Shown in pieces: positions 22,592 through 33,120 of a stretch of DNA of 64,000 bases (within the stretch, counting starts at the first letter, position 1; each line of letters starts with the position of its first letter). The translations under genes were made by a program, and so were the position numbers. Under the pieces are notes generated by a model. That model saw only the letters and a list, made by a program, of their open reading frames with translations. It did no database searches and was not told where the DNA came from. The stretch comes from Ascarosepion bandense (Eukaryota > Mollusca > Cephalopoda > Sepiida > Sepiidae): assembly GCA_037127315.1 (NCBI GenBank), contig JBBBDQ010000191.1:16663001-16727000 (forward strand), written 5' to 3'.

Positions 22592-22750
22592 ATCCCGTTA
22601 TTTAACCCGTAACTGGAGGGAAAGGACTGATTAATACCTTTCCCAAGGGTACCAGTGCTTAAGTGAATGCAGGGTACTCAACTGAAATTCGAACTCGGCT
22701 CACCGATCTCACTTTCTAGGCCGACATCCACTGCACCACAGCGCACATCC
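22592..22750 (-). mobile_element. SINE-A 5' half
   Basis: Contains 'ctttcccaagggtac', 'gaaattcgaactcggctc' (B box) and 'atccactgcaccacagcgca' (A box). The 3' half is missing. Confidence 0.85.
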
Positions 22751-22764
22751 GTCACCGAACGTTA

Positions 22765-23265
22765 GCGAACATGACTTTCTACAATTTCCTCCATTACTTT
22801 GTAGCTCTTAATAAATTTTATTTTTTTGTTATCACTCATAATTTCTGTTTTGTCATCCATTTGCTGGTTAGGTAGATTATGGGTTATATTCCTCTGTCGC
22901 TCTTGACTTCACTCTATCCTGTGAGGTTCAAATTTTACAAGCCACCTTTTTTTCACATTTATTACAAATTTTATCTGTCCGTTTAAGTTAAGTATGAATG
23001 TCATTTTTGTTCTCGTTGTTTGTAAAACTTCCTCGTTGCTCGCATGTTCGGTCCATGGTATTCATGGTATTTTCAGCATCCTTCTGTAGAACCACATTTA
23101 TTTTTTGCTTCGAGTCTGTGAGAAGGCTGTCCACCGTTCACTGCCATATCAAGAGGACTAATATTACATAACAGTTCAGTACTCTTTTCTTTTTTTTCTA
23201 ACAGATTTTTTCTGTTTCTTTATACTTTGCTAGGCTTTCTGAAAGCATCTTTCGAAGTAAATAAC
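22765..23265 (-). pseudogene. RTE-clade LINE 3' fragment
   Basis: Reverse-oriented RTE tail: 'aaaacttcctcgttgctcgc', 'catccttctgtagaaccac', 'gctaggctttctgaaagcat' correspond to the coding blocks in 14040-14740. Frame destroyed. Confidence 0.7.
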
Positions 23266-24242
23266 ATCCTTTGAATACTACCTAACACAGAAAACATCTT
23301 TTCACCCCTACCTTCTATTTCGGTTGAGGTTTTTATTTTTCGCACGTATCTAGACACGATTGATCTTGTTAAGGATTCTTGTAATAAATCCATTACGATT
23401 AAGTCAAGTATTGTCTTTCGATAAGTTCATAGGAAACCTTTCCCCTCACTTCACATTTTTTTAATACAACTCACCACATTTGACTGAATGAGTAAAGAAC
23501 AAAATAACAAGTAATATTCAAAGACACTTCTTATATTTCTTTAATATTGTGATAAACAAGGCAGTAGGAAAATTGGCATCAGACCAAAAAGATGAGCAGT
23601 TTAAATAACAGAGATAGATGATTTTTTTTATAACTTTCTGGAATAAATTAAAAAAAATTCTAATGCACCACTGGGAAACCAACGGTTCATTTCATCCGAA
23701 CAACTAATTCTTAGAAGAGAATATTTAGGATTTGTCTACATTGCAAGGAATGTCACAGGTTTGGTTTCTAACGTTGAGGCCTTTACATTTAGTCTTCCTC
23801 TATTGCTGTACCTTATTCCAGAGTAGGCGTCAAAATCTTTTTCCATCGATACATCTACACAAACACAGCTAATGTTTTCACACACGTTAAAGTTTATTTT
23901 CACACATAAAGTTTTCCGTTCCGTGTTATAAAATCTATTTTCTCGTCAAAGCATTTAATAGTTTATAGAAATCTCAAACCTAAAGTTATTTTTGAATCGA
24001 ATTTTATGAAATGTACACATGATGATTCGTATTTAATTATGCCACTTAAAATTTTATTTGCCAGTTTTTACAAATGTATAACAGAATTATTTTTTAATTG
24101 CTTGCGATCAGGATTCAAAGACAATCAACGTTTCCAGGTCAGCGGAATTTTATTAGCATTGTTTTTATCTAAAGCAGCTAACATAAAATATATTAAACTC
24201 GTGCGCGTCCGTTTACCTTTTGATATTTAGAAACCCGGGAAT

Positions 24243-24244
<2 letters not shown>
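23266..24244. other. No gene recognised
   Basis: AT-rich. A 74-codon plus frame at 24006-24230 has no family resemblance. Confidence 0.4.

Positions 24245-24277
<33 letters not shown>
24245..24277. repeat. (TA)n microsatellite beside a hammerhead ribozyme
   Basis: About 16 TA units, 36 bp from the ribozyme at 24313. Confidence 0.9.
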
Positions 24278-24279
<2 letters not shown>

Positions 24280-24312
24280 AATTTTGTTGTTACAATGGTT
24301 TATAAAAGCATA

Positions 24313-24371
24313 ATATCACTACACAAAAATTTTCATGTTTCAGAACAAAACTGTTCCTCTTCAGGTGATAT
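24313..24371 (-). ncRNA. Type I hammerhead ribozyme
   Basis: All parts of the hammerhead fold are present on the minus strand. Helix I: ATATCAC (24371-24365) with GTGATAT (24319-24313), 7 bp. Core box CTGAAGA (24364-24358). Helix II: GGAACA with TGTTCT (24357-24352 / 24347-24342), closing with G-T, tetraloop GTTT. Core box GAAA (24341-24338). Helix III closed: ACATGAA with TTGTGT-type pairs (24338-24332 / 24327-24321), including two G-U pairs. Cleavage triplet GTA, predicted cut between 24320 and 24319. Small self-cleaving RNAs of this form process retrozyme and other repeat transcripts. The element that carries it is not delimited. Confidence 0.88.
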
Positions 24372-24388
24372 GTTAAAATAAATGGTGA

Positions 24389-24443
24389 AAACGATTTATT
24401 TTTGAAAATAGAAGGAACTTATATTTTCAAAAATGAATCGTTT
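24389..24443. repeat. 22-bp stem hairpin
   Basis: AAACGATTTATTTTTGAAAA.. (24389-24410) pairs with 24422-24443 at 21 of 22 positions, around an 11-nt loop. It lies 17 bp from the ribozyme and could belong to the same element. Confidence 0.7.
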
Positions 24444-24809
24444 GTGCGTTCAAATTAGAATATAAAGAAATATACCTGTAATGACCAAATATCGTTAAAA
24501 ATAGATGTAAAAAACGTCGAGCATTGAATTTCTGTAAGATAACACTTTTAAAGCAAGCAGTTTTTGTAATAAAAGTGCTCAATATATAAAGATAGACTAG
24601 TAATAGAAACAAATCAAATTAATTATTAAACTCTGTAAATTCAATTAAATAAAATTTTCAAAATTCCCTTCTCAAGAGTTTTGATAGTTAGGAGTCTGGA
24701 TAGTAAAATTTCATTTGTTTATAGAAATCATATTTTTCTATTAAATATGATTTCTGTAAATAAATTTCAAGCAGAGTTAGAAAAATTGAACTTTTAATTT
24801 TATTGCATA

Positions 24810-25170
24810 GAAAAACATGGACTGAGTATGTGAGTAACGCAGACGTTTTAGGAAAAAAAAACAACAAAAAACAAAAGAGCACATTGATAATTAGAAGCAG
24901 AAAGAGACAGTTGATATTTCTAGGGTAAATATTAAGGAAAGAGGGCTTGCAGAATTTGTTGCTTACGAGGAAATTGAAATTGAAGGCAAGAGAGACAGAG
25001 CAAAACAGAGAATAACTTATCTAACTAGTTAATATGAATGGATAGCAGAGTAAGAAGTAACATAAAGATAAATATTACTAAGAACTTCAAAGAACTGGCA
25101 GTTGTGGAGAGCCATAATCCCAAAAATCATGGGAGAACGGTACAAAGATAAAGAAAACAAACTCAGAGAT
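24810..25170 (+). pseudogene. RTE-clade LINE 3' fragment
   Basis: 'acatggactgagtatgtgag' through 'gagggcttgcagaatttg' and 'tggagagccataatc' correspond to the 'SWTEHVSNDEV..KEGLENL..ETWKAMI' region of 6358-6882. Decayed. The last part is locally duplicated ('gttgtggagagccataatc' twice). Confidence 0.7.
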
Positions 25171-25547
25171 AAAAAGCAGGAAGTTGTAGAGAACCATAAT
25201 CGCCACAATAATGAAAGTATATGGTTCATAAAAATCAGAATTCTCATAAAGATACATTCATTTAAGTCGACTAAATACTGTTTTTATTTTCTGGAAGCGT
25301 TCATCAGCTATTTACAGTGAAATGTATTTTGTATTAAAACAGTGCAAAAACTAATCATAAAGTTAACACTTGCTTTATTTTTCAGGCTTTATTTTTTCAT
25401 AAACTGTTACACCGTTTATTCCGACACATTAAAAAAAATTAATATACAGCATGCAGCTTTCTCATAAAAATAAGGCCCATAAATTCTCCCAAGAGAACTA
25501 AATTTCAAACGTGAGAGAATGAAAGATGACAGTGTCCACAATTTTAC

Positions 25548-25548
<1 letters not shown>
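25171..25548. other. No gene recognised
   Basis: AT-rich, without a match. Confidence 0.4.

Positions 25549-25594
<46 letters not shown>
25549..25594. repeat. (TCTA)n microsatellite
   Basis: About eleven TCTA units. Confidence 0.95.
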
Positions 25595-25671
25595 CGAGAA
25601 TAAATAAAAAATTATCCGCACATATCTTTAGACAAGATTGCGGATGAATTTTTTTTTTTTTTTCGTACACA

Positions 25672-25673
<2 letters not shown>

Positions 25674-25713
<40 letters not shown>
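25674..25713. repeat. (TA)n microsatellite
   Basis: About 19 TA units following a T-rich run. Confidence 0.95.
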
Positions 25714-25716
<3 letters not shown>

Positions 25717-25854
25717 ATGTGGTGACTCCGTAATGTTCTCGGTCTGACCAAGAAATCATTAAAAAAATAATAAAAATATAATAAAATAAAAAATCTATTA
25801 GCTGCGAATCTGGAAAAATGGAATATGCAGATGTTGTCATGTTTAGCGGGTCCT

Positions 25855-26095
25855 AACGTGAAACCAGCTAGCCAAGATCGGATTCAAGTCAAGTTCTTTA
25901 AATTCACTTTCGTACTAATACACTTTGGGATGATTATGAATTTATGCTTTTCTCCTGCTCTAGCTTTAGGTTAAATAGAAGGAATGATTGTATCATATAG
26001 CCATGGTTGAAAACTAGGATGGAGGCAACTCTGAGTTCAAAACCGTATGTTGCCCTGATGGGACACGCACTTGAACTGTAACTCAGTACAGTTAG
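25855..26095 (+). mobile_element. SINE-A variant with alternative tail, diverged
   Basis: 'gattcaagtcaagttcttta' and 'tactaatacactttggg' align with the SINE-A body. The tail 'gcaactctgagttcaaaacc' with 'gccctgatggg' matches the variant at 9826-10150. Confidence 0.45.
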
Positions 26096-26228
26096 CAAAT
26101 ATCCCCGAGCTGATGACTATAATCGTAAATGAGATAAGAAAACCAACTGATTTACAATGCACTTTCATGTCGAAACAGCTCTGTTGTAATGTTGTCTTTG
26201 TTTACATTAGCTGAGAATTAGGAGGGCC

Positions 26229-26232
<4 letters not shown>

Positions 26233-26266
<34 letters not shown>
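26233..26266. repeat. (GA)n microsatellite
   Basis: About 16 GA units immediately before a SINE-A head. Confidence 0.95.
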
Positions 26267-26267
<1 letters not shown>

Positions 26268-26268
<1 letters not shown>

Positions 26269-26470
26269 GGTTCAGCGTTGTAATCTAACGGATATCGGTT
26301 CGGAATGAGAAATCGGAGATCCGAGTTCGAATTCCAGTTGAATTCGTTGCATTCACTAACGTGCAAATACCCTTGGAAAAGTTATAAATCCATCTATTCT
26401 CCTTCTCCAGCTATGGATTAAATAGCAGAACAAATTGAGTTCTATAGCCCTGGTTGGCAATCAGTCTACC
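26268..26470 (+). mobile_element. SINE-A, 5' two thirds
   Basis: Good A and B boxes ('gatccgagttcgaattccag') and body to 'ggcaatcagtctacc'. It then leaves the SINE consensus at 'tcgcccagataataaagg'. Confidence 0.8.
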
Positions 26471-27129
26471 TCGCCCAGATAATAAAGGCGTTTGTGTAAG
26501 GTCAAAAACCCTACCACTAAAGAAAGAGACATGTTACAGAAGCATCGACGATCCCCTCGTCGATGGCCTACTCTCCACTGAGATCGATGGGGTTTAGATA
26601 ATCAGAGCGAGTATCGAAGAAAAGAAACACTAAGTAGGGAAAAAAAGAAGAGTTTTATTAAATAAGCATACATAGAACGAATAAAAAACTTGAATAAATC
26701 GAATAATCCTCAAATCTTTCTTTGACCTAGCTAACGGCCATATTTATAAGTAGGAACAGTCCATTGTCACAGTAGTAGGTAAGAGAAGGACGTAAGCTGA
26801 GTCTTATTCTGCATCAAAGTATGAAGACCTGAAAATTTTTCAGCTCGCTCTTTTCATACAAATTTCATTATAAATTAGAAACAGAGATTTATTTTGAATC
26901 TTAAAATTAATCTTTCTTGCTTACCTACCAGAGATTATATCTTTGGGTCCATTGTGTAAATATGTTATTCAAATGTTCTTGCTTGTAAAAAAATTTCCTC
27001 TTTTTCAAAATCCGGGATTATGGCACACTATCATTTTTTTCCATATTTAAAACTTAAAAAAAAATTCTGTGTGTTTATTATAATTTACAATTGCACCCCT
27101 GCCGTCAAAAATCACGGAAAATATTTGAG
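26471..27129. other. No gene; contains a 9-bp perfect stem
   Basis: CATCGACGA (26543-26551) and TCGTCGATG (26557-26565) form a perfect stem around TCCCC. It could be part of an unrecognised element fused to the SINE. Nothing else identified. Confidence 0.4.
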
Positions 27130-27440
27130 AGGATTATATATATATATATATGATAAAGTGTGTGGGATGTTGGTGGGGGTTAGTGGTACACACAACTCAC
27201 CAAATATAAGAAAATAGGCTTTCCATTCCTGTCCACACCACCTGACGAGACACTGTAGTTTCAATGTCGAAACGAATGTACATCTTGTTGTCGATATATA
27301 AAATTTTATACATGTTCTAAAATATAATTTATGATAAATATTGACAGCTCTATATATTATATATCGAGCACTGTTTTAAATTAATGTTTTGGGCGTTGTA
27401 AAAATTTTTTTCTTCGTTACTTATTTCACTCGGATATATA
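27130..27440 (+). mobile_element. Hammerhead-bearing repeat element, copy 1
   Basis: Matches 32786-33255 in inverted orientation. Shared blocks are 'ggctttccattcctg' / 'ggttttccattcctt', the ribozyme, 'acatgttctaaaatataatt', and 'cgagcactgttttaaattaa' to the 'tcactcgga' end followed by TA repeats. About 310 bp with no coding sequence. Confidence 0.65.
27238..27296 (+). ncRNA. Hammerhead ribozyme copy, helix I damaged
   Basis: CTGACGA (27242-27248), helix II GACA..TGTC (27249-27252 / 27265-27268) with a canonical G-C closing pair, GAAA (27269-27272), helix III ACGA with TTGT, and cleavage triplet GTC (27290-27292). After the triplet, three bases found in the sister copy (TGG in GTGG) are missing, so helix I cannot form with the upstream CCAC. 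Probably inactive, but clearly from a ribozyme family. Confidence 0.78.
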
Positions 27441-27720
27441 TATATATATGTGTCCAGCGTCTGTAATATATACAATTTTTTTTCTTTCTTTTCTTTTCTT
27501 TTTTCCCTCCCTTCCTTTATCTCTCTTATCACCCACCCTTTTTCCGTTTTGCTTAATCTTACATCAATTCAATACGCCGTCCGTTCTTTTTAAGTTACAA
27601 TTCTCTTTCCTTTTTTGCGAACCCAGACGATGTCAATTTTTTCTTTTCTTGTTTATTTGATTTTATTTTGTTTTATCTTTTTCTTTTTCTTTTTTTAATT
27701 TCTTTGCAAACCTATTTAAA
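27441..27720. repeat. Pyrimidine-rich tract
   Basis: Long T and C stretches (27478-27535, 27655-27700). Apparent frames here are low complexity. Confidence 0.7.
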
Positions 27721-27787
27721 AAGGAAAATTAGACTGATTTTTCTCCAGTTTCTGAAAGGATTTTTCTGTTGCTGAGGTGATGTGTTA

Positions 27788-27995
27788 TCCCCCGTGGGGA
27801 TTTTCATATCGAAATGATCATCCAACATCAATGAATTAATCCTATTTTAATTTATATTTGCTCTGTAATATTTTATTACATGGAGCTCTCTTCCTGCATC
27901 ATTTTTTAATATTAAAATAAAATTTTTAATATTAATTAGGATCGGGTTTTTGGAATTTACCTTCCTACTTTTTCCGCTTGGAGTAAAGTATCTGA
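27788..27995 (+). repeat. Dispersed repeat W, copy 1
   Basis: Block (i), 'cccgtggggattttcatatc' to 'gaattaatcc', recurs directly at 28969-29025. Block (ii), 27905-27995 around 'ttaggatcgggtttttggaa', recurs inverted at 28870-28960 with few mismatches. A third diverged copy of block (ii) is at 60425-60485. Confidence 0.65.
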
Positions 27996-27999
27996 ATAT

Positions 28000-28868
28000 A
28001 TGTCCAGTCCGTAAACGATGAGGATAATCCAACAAGATCAGCTTAATATAAAATATTTAGTGTTATATCTATATAGAGAGCTGAATGGATGTTATCCAGA
28101 GCAATATGATATTTATAAAGGAAAACTCAACACGTCATTTAAATTGGTTATAAATTATAATTCATTGCAATAAGCTAAACTAGCTCATTTCATCAGACCA
28201 CAGAATATTCGTTCCATTTGGTACAAAATTTTTTGTCAGAACAAGCATTTCCTGTAATTGAAGAAAAAAAAAAGAAAAAGGAAAAAAAAGAGTCAGGACA
28301 GAAAAAAAAGAAAAAAAAGAAAAAGGAAAAAAGAGTCAGGACAAAGGTATTGGCGTCATACCAGTTGGGGGTATTCAGTCCAGTTGCGAAGATTTTGACC
28401 ACCAAGTCATTAACCGCCTACTTTTAATTCCATGTATGCATATGTACGTGTAATCCCACAAATTAACACACCCATGTACACTAACGTATATCCACATACA
28501 CACATGCGAATACATGCACATATGTACATACAAATGTGACTGTGTTTATGTTTATACACACCTATGTACTTACATTTATTCATCTCCACATACGAATGTT
28601 GCGTTCACATACTCACATATATTTTATAAAGCCGGGATTTCCGTGCGTATAAATAGGGTTATGTAAGTATGCTAACAATTCTCACACATACTTCCAAATT
28701 ACGCATATATTTTCATACTTACATACATCCTCACATCCATACGTATATCTACTCATAGATGCTTCCGCACCCACACATTATTGTGCTCACACACTCGCAA
28801 ATTTATGAGGAGCGGATCTACGCACACATGTATACACATCCATATATATATATATATATATATATATT
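28000..28868. other. No gene; purine run and CA/TA-rich sequence
   Basis: 28261-28345 is an A/G tract in which 'ggaaaaaagagtcaggaca' is directly repeated. 28430-28840 is rich in scattered 'acacat' words, a decayed microsatellite. Confidence 0.5.
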
Positions 28869-29027
28869 TTAATTCAGATACTTCAATCCAAGGGAAAAAA
28901 GCAGGAAGGTAAATTCCAAAAAACCCGATCCTAATTAATATTAAAAATTTATTTTAATATTAAAAATCCCCGTGGGGATCGTCATATCGAAATGGCCATT
29001 CAACATCTTTGAATTAATCCTTTTTTA

Positions 29028-29030
<3 letters not shown>
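28869..29030. repeat. Dispersed repeat W, rearranged copy 2
   Basis: Inverted block (ii) followed by direct block (i) of the repeat at 27788-27995, joined by a TTAATATT-rich segment. Confidence 0.65.

Positions 29031-29080
<50 letters not shown>
29031..29080. repeat. (TA)n microsatellite
   Basis: About 25 TA units abutting the left arm of the inverted repeat at 29081. Confidence 0.9.
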
Positions 29081-29084
<4 letters not shown>

Positions 29085-29298
29085 GTTAATCTTAGATGGA
29101 GTCAATTATGCATCCTTGAACTGATTATACCTTCATGTATTGATCATTCTACTCATATGTGTACAGGTTAATATCAATATCCGAATGATGTATGCCGGTA
29201 TATATATATATATATATATATACTAACAAAATAGCAAGATCGCCAAGACCTACCGCGGTTTCGCACAACGGCTCGTTTATATATATATATATATATAT

Positions 29299-29350
<52 letters not shown>

Positions 29351-29467
29351 AACTTTTTATATACCCGTATGGATAAAGACAATGTACGCCTGTGTACACT
29401 TATCCATCTACTTTTAACTCCCAAACGAGGTGGTATATTTTCCTTTCATACTTCTTAACAAACATTT

Positions 29468-29539
<72 letters not shown>

Positions 29540-29655
29540 GGCATACATCATTCGCATATTGATATTAACCTGTACACATATGAGTAGAATGATCAATACA
29601 TGAAGGTATAATCAGTTCAAGAATGCATAATTGACTCCATCTAAGATTAACACAA
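29081..29655. repeat. Inverted repeat with 120-bp arms, about 98% identical
   Basis: Left arm 29081-29200 ('ttgtgttaatcttagatgga' to 'gatgtatgccggta') and right arm 29536-29655 are reverse complements with only two differences that I count. Inside are three TA tracts, a CA tract and about 190 bp of other sequence. There is no ORF apart from TA-coded IY dipeptides. It could be a foldback element or a recent inverted duplication. Confidence 0.85.
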
Positions 29656-30090
29656 CCCACATATAATCAGGTATTTTCATATACTGGAAAAGCATATACA
29701 TAATTAGGTTCACTCTTATACATGAAATACACTTATACTTAGGTGCACCCCTATACACACAATAATACATACAACAATGCATATAACACATATATTCATA
29801 ACTATACTTGGGAACATGCACATAATTACGTGTAACCATATACACGAAAAACATATCTAATCTTACAATTAGGTGCATCATTATACACGTGAAATATTTA
29901 TATCGAAGTCATTATAGTAAAATCGTTTACAATCACACAGTTCAAGACTTAACGTTTTAACTTCGTACACTAATAATATAAAATCGTTGCATACTTATAT
30001 CGGCATGTCAACCCATTGCATGGTAGATCTTTATCGTCACTTCTTCGGTCCGTAAAATCCTCCAACGAATGATCCACACAAAATATGAGA

Positions 30091-30136
<46 letters not shown>

Positions 30137-30167
30137 TTTCTAAGCATATACTGTTAAATATAAGAGG
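29656..30167. other. No gene; TA tract at 30090-30133
   Basis: Rich in 'catata/tacac' words. One clean TA tract. No coding match. Confidence 0.5.
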
Positions 30168-30661
30168 CAATGAATGTCTATTATGTTTAAGCATGAGCCG
30201 TTCTAAACATCGTATTTTGGCTTTAATTTCAGGTGAAAATAAAGACGAAATTTCTCCAACATTTGGATAATGTTTTTATTAAGTTGGTTCTTAGCTTTCG
30301 GCTCACAGGTGCTATCTTCAGAGAAGTTACAAGGACGTTAACAAAAAACATCCACCATCAGCGACGATTTTATCTTGTGTTGACATAAAACTTTGCTAGG
30401 CAACGATAGCATTTACCAAAAATAGCAAACACATTTCGTAAATTTGTAATGTGGTTCTATGACGTCACACCGCGTGAGAGCTCGAAATGATGGCAGAACC
30501 ATATATTTAAATTTAAATTTCATGCAAGCGGAAAGCTTAGAACCAACTTAATAAAAACATTATCCAAATGTTGGTGAATTTTTGTCTTTATTTCACCTGA
30601 AATTAAAGCCAAAATACGATGTTTGGAACGGTTCATGATTAAACATAATAGACATGCATTG
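30168..30661. mobile_element. Foldback-type element, about 132-bp terminal inverted repeats
   Basis: Left arm 30168-30300 and right arm 30530-30661 are reverse complements over about 130 bp with roughly nine differences ('caatgaatgtctattatg' at the left, 'catgcattg' at the right). The 230-bp interior has no ORF. Its first part ('ggctcacaggtgctatcttc' onward) is shared with 45015-45240. The arms' inner ends contain CTGAAGA..GAAA-type motifs on the minus strand. Confidence 0.7.
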
Positions 30662-30794
30662 TTTAAAATTTATCTGCTGCCTCCATACACTAAATATATA
30701 TAAATATATATGCCTAATATATATATATATTATGGCCTTGAATAAGTTCTCGGTGACTTTTCATGTAAAGTATTGTTTTATTTACAAAACGCTA

Positions 30795-31740
30795 GCTACT
30801 ATTTTTTTTACATCCTTCTGGAGGTGTTTGAATCCTTCCATCCTTCTGGAGGTGTTTCCATGTCGAAAAAAAGACATGTTATTTTAGGGTAACCACGAAT
30901 CGACCCATTTTTTTTTTTTTGCATCTTCAGCCAGGTCATATGCCATCGATCGGAACAAGTGAAAAAATCTGCTGAATACGGCCGTTGGGATATGACTTCC
31001 CATTTAAGCGTTTCCAAGTAGTCTTTCACCCTTTTTGCAACATGTGGCCTAGCGTTCTTATGTTGCAAAATCACTTTGTCGCGTCTCTTTATGTATAGCA
31101 GCCGTTTTTTCTTCAATGTTCGCCTCAAACGCGTCCATTTTAGTCGGTAGAGATATTCTGTGTTGGTTTCGGCCGGTTTGAGTAGCTCATAATAAACTAC
31201 ACTCAGCTGATTCCACCAAATGCAAATTAGAAGCTTTGAACCATGGATATTTGGCTTTTGCTTACCCCACGATCTTCTACACTTAGGGTAATCGTAGTGT
31301 ATCTACTTTTTATTGCTGGTCGCGATAAGATGAAAAAATCCTTTTCTTCTCTGTCGCTAAAACAGCTTTTCAATTTCCTTGCTTTTGAATCATTCCTCAT
31401 GCTTTCTAACGCTTCGAAACTGTTGTGTGATCAAGTCCTAATGATTCTGCAATTTTAGCTTGCGCCTGACATGAGTTTTCATGAAGTAATGTCTACAATT
31501 CGTCGTCTTCAAACTTTTTCTGTGCACCAGAGCGTTCTTTATCTTCAACATCAAAATCATTATTTTTGAAGCGTCTAAGCCAGACTCTGAATGTTGTTTC
31601 CGACAGAGCATGGTCGCCGTAAGTCTCAACAATAATTTAGTGTGCTTCAGCTGCAGATCTTTTTTTAATAAAGTAGTGTCGTAAAATTCCCTACAAAAAG
31701 ACTTTCTTTGGCACGAAATCAGACATTATTAACGCTATGA
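30795..31740 (-). pseudogene. Mariner-family transposase pseudogene
   Basis: Nearly the whole transposase can be followed on the minus strand in broken frames. N-terminal HTH: 'AEAH' then 'YGDHALSETTFRVWLRRFKN' and 'NDFDVEDKERSGAQKKFEDD' (about 31640-31500). Linker and N-terminal catalytic part: 'ESMRNDSKARKLKSC' near 31400. C-terminal part: 'RRDKVILQHKNARPHVAKRV' and 'YLETLKWEVISQRPYSADF' (31085-30960). The usual HDNARPH motif reads HKNARPH, so a catalytic Asp is lost. Terminal repeats not identified. Confidence 0.9.
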
Positions 31741-31903
31741 AAACAAAGTTGTTTACACTTCGGCGAAATTACATACACTGAATTTCAAGCTTGTTTATAG
31801 TTTATTGTAGTTTTTTTTTATGGATGTGTAACCATTTGAAACTACACGCACGCAGTTGTGGGAACGTTATTTGTTATAAAACTGTGAGAACTTATTCACG
31901 GTC

Positions 31904-31940
<37 letters not shown>

Positions 31941-32736
31941 GTGTGTGTGTGTGTGTGTGTATGTGTAATAATTATTAATATTATAATAATGATAATTATA
32001 TTAATAATTACCATATATCTATGGTCTATTTTTTATTGAGCACTTTTCAAACATAAATATCTAACTGTGGAATGTATTTCCATTAGTAACTATTAGGTGA
32101 CTTGTTTACAAGCATTTTGTATTATGTTAGTGAAGAACTTCTTACCAAATAATTTATATTCATTTAAATGGGTTTATATTGCATTGCCATCAGCGAAACG
32201 GAAGGTTAGTCCGTGAGATAGAATAGTTGTGCAACCTATGTACGAATTTGATGCTTGCATAGTAAATGCAATTTTCCAAAATGTTTGAGAATTTTTAAGA
32301 AGTATTGATGAGTTTTTGTGTGTTTTAATAGATGTTTTTTTTTCTATTTTAACCAAATTATATATTTTTAATCTATTTATTAGCAAATTGATCATTGTAT
32401 ATACTCGGGTAAATCAAATAATAAATAATATATTGTTTATAGAATAAGGTCTGCGAATGTGATATAATTTTTTGACTGCTAAGAGAAAATGCCAACTATG
32501 CAGGCATTCACTATTATAATTAACACGACAGAAGTTTCTATTTGTGTGGTTTTATATACGGAGATCAAGAAGGTGTGGCTGTTAGAGCAAACTAAGAAAA
32601 TAACTATGTTATCGATGTCAATCTCATAGGTGAAATGGAAGACTGAATTTTTCTAAGACGGAGATTTTTCTCACGGTTATTAGTGAGTATAACACACATA
32701 CGTATTGTGTAAACACACACACACACACACACACAC

Positions 32737-32785
<49 letters not shown>
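31741..32785. other. No gene; TA/GT and CA/TA microsatellites
   Basis: Compound (TA)n(GT)n at 31907-31962 and (CA)n..(TA)n at 32714-32786. The rest is AT-rich without a match. Confidence 0.55.
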
Positions 32786-32789
<4 letters not shown>

Positions 32790-32880
32790 AGTGGGTACAC
32801 AACGAAGAAAGAATTTTTTCCGTCCAAAACATTAATTTAAAACAGTGCTCGATATATGATGTATAGAGCTGTGAATATTT

Positions 32881-32992
32881 ATTATAAATTATGTTTTAGA
32901 ACATGTACATTAGATCATATTTTAGAACATGTACATTATATTAAAAAATATATCAAAAAATAATGTACATGTTCTAAAACATAATTTATAAT
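32881..32992. repeat. 32-bp perfect palindrome arms
   Basis: 32881-32912 is the exact reverse complement of 32961-32992 (start 'attataaattatgttttaga'), with a 48-nt spacer. A diverged third arm lies at 33078-33108. Confidence 0.85.
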
Positions 32993-33031
32993 ATATATAT
33001 ATATATATATATAAAGTTATAAAAATATAAT

Positions 33032-33083
<52 letters not shown>

Positions 33084-33120
33084 ATTATATTTTAGAACAT
33101 GTACATAATTTTTCTATATA

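Noticed and set aside
29149..29458. Frames of about 90 codons on both strands with IYIYIY
   Set aside because: Translation of TA repeats.
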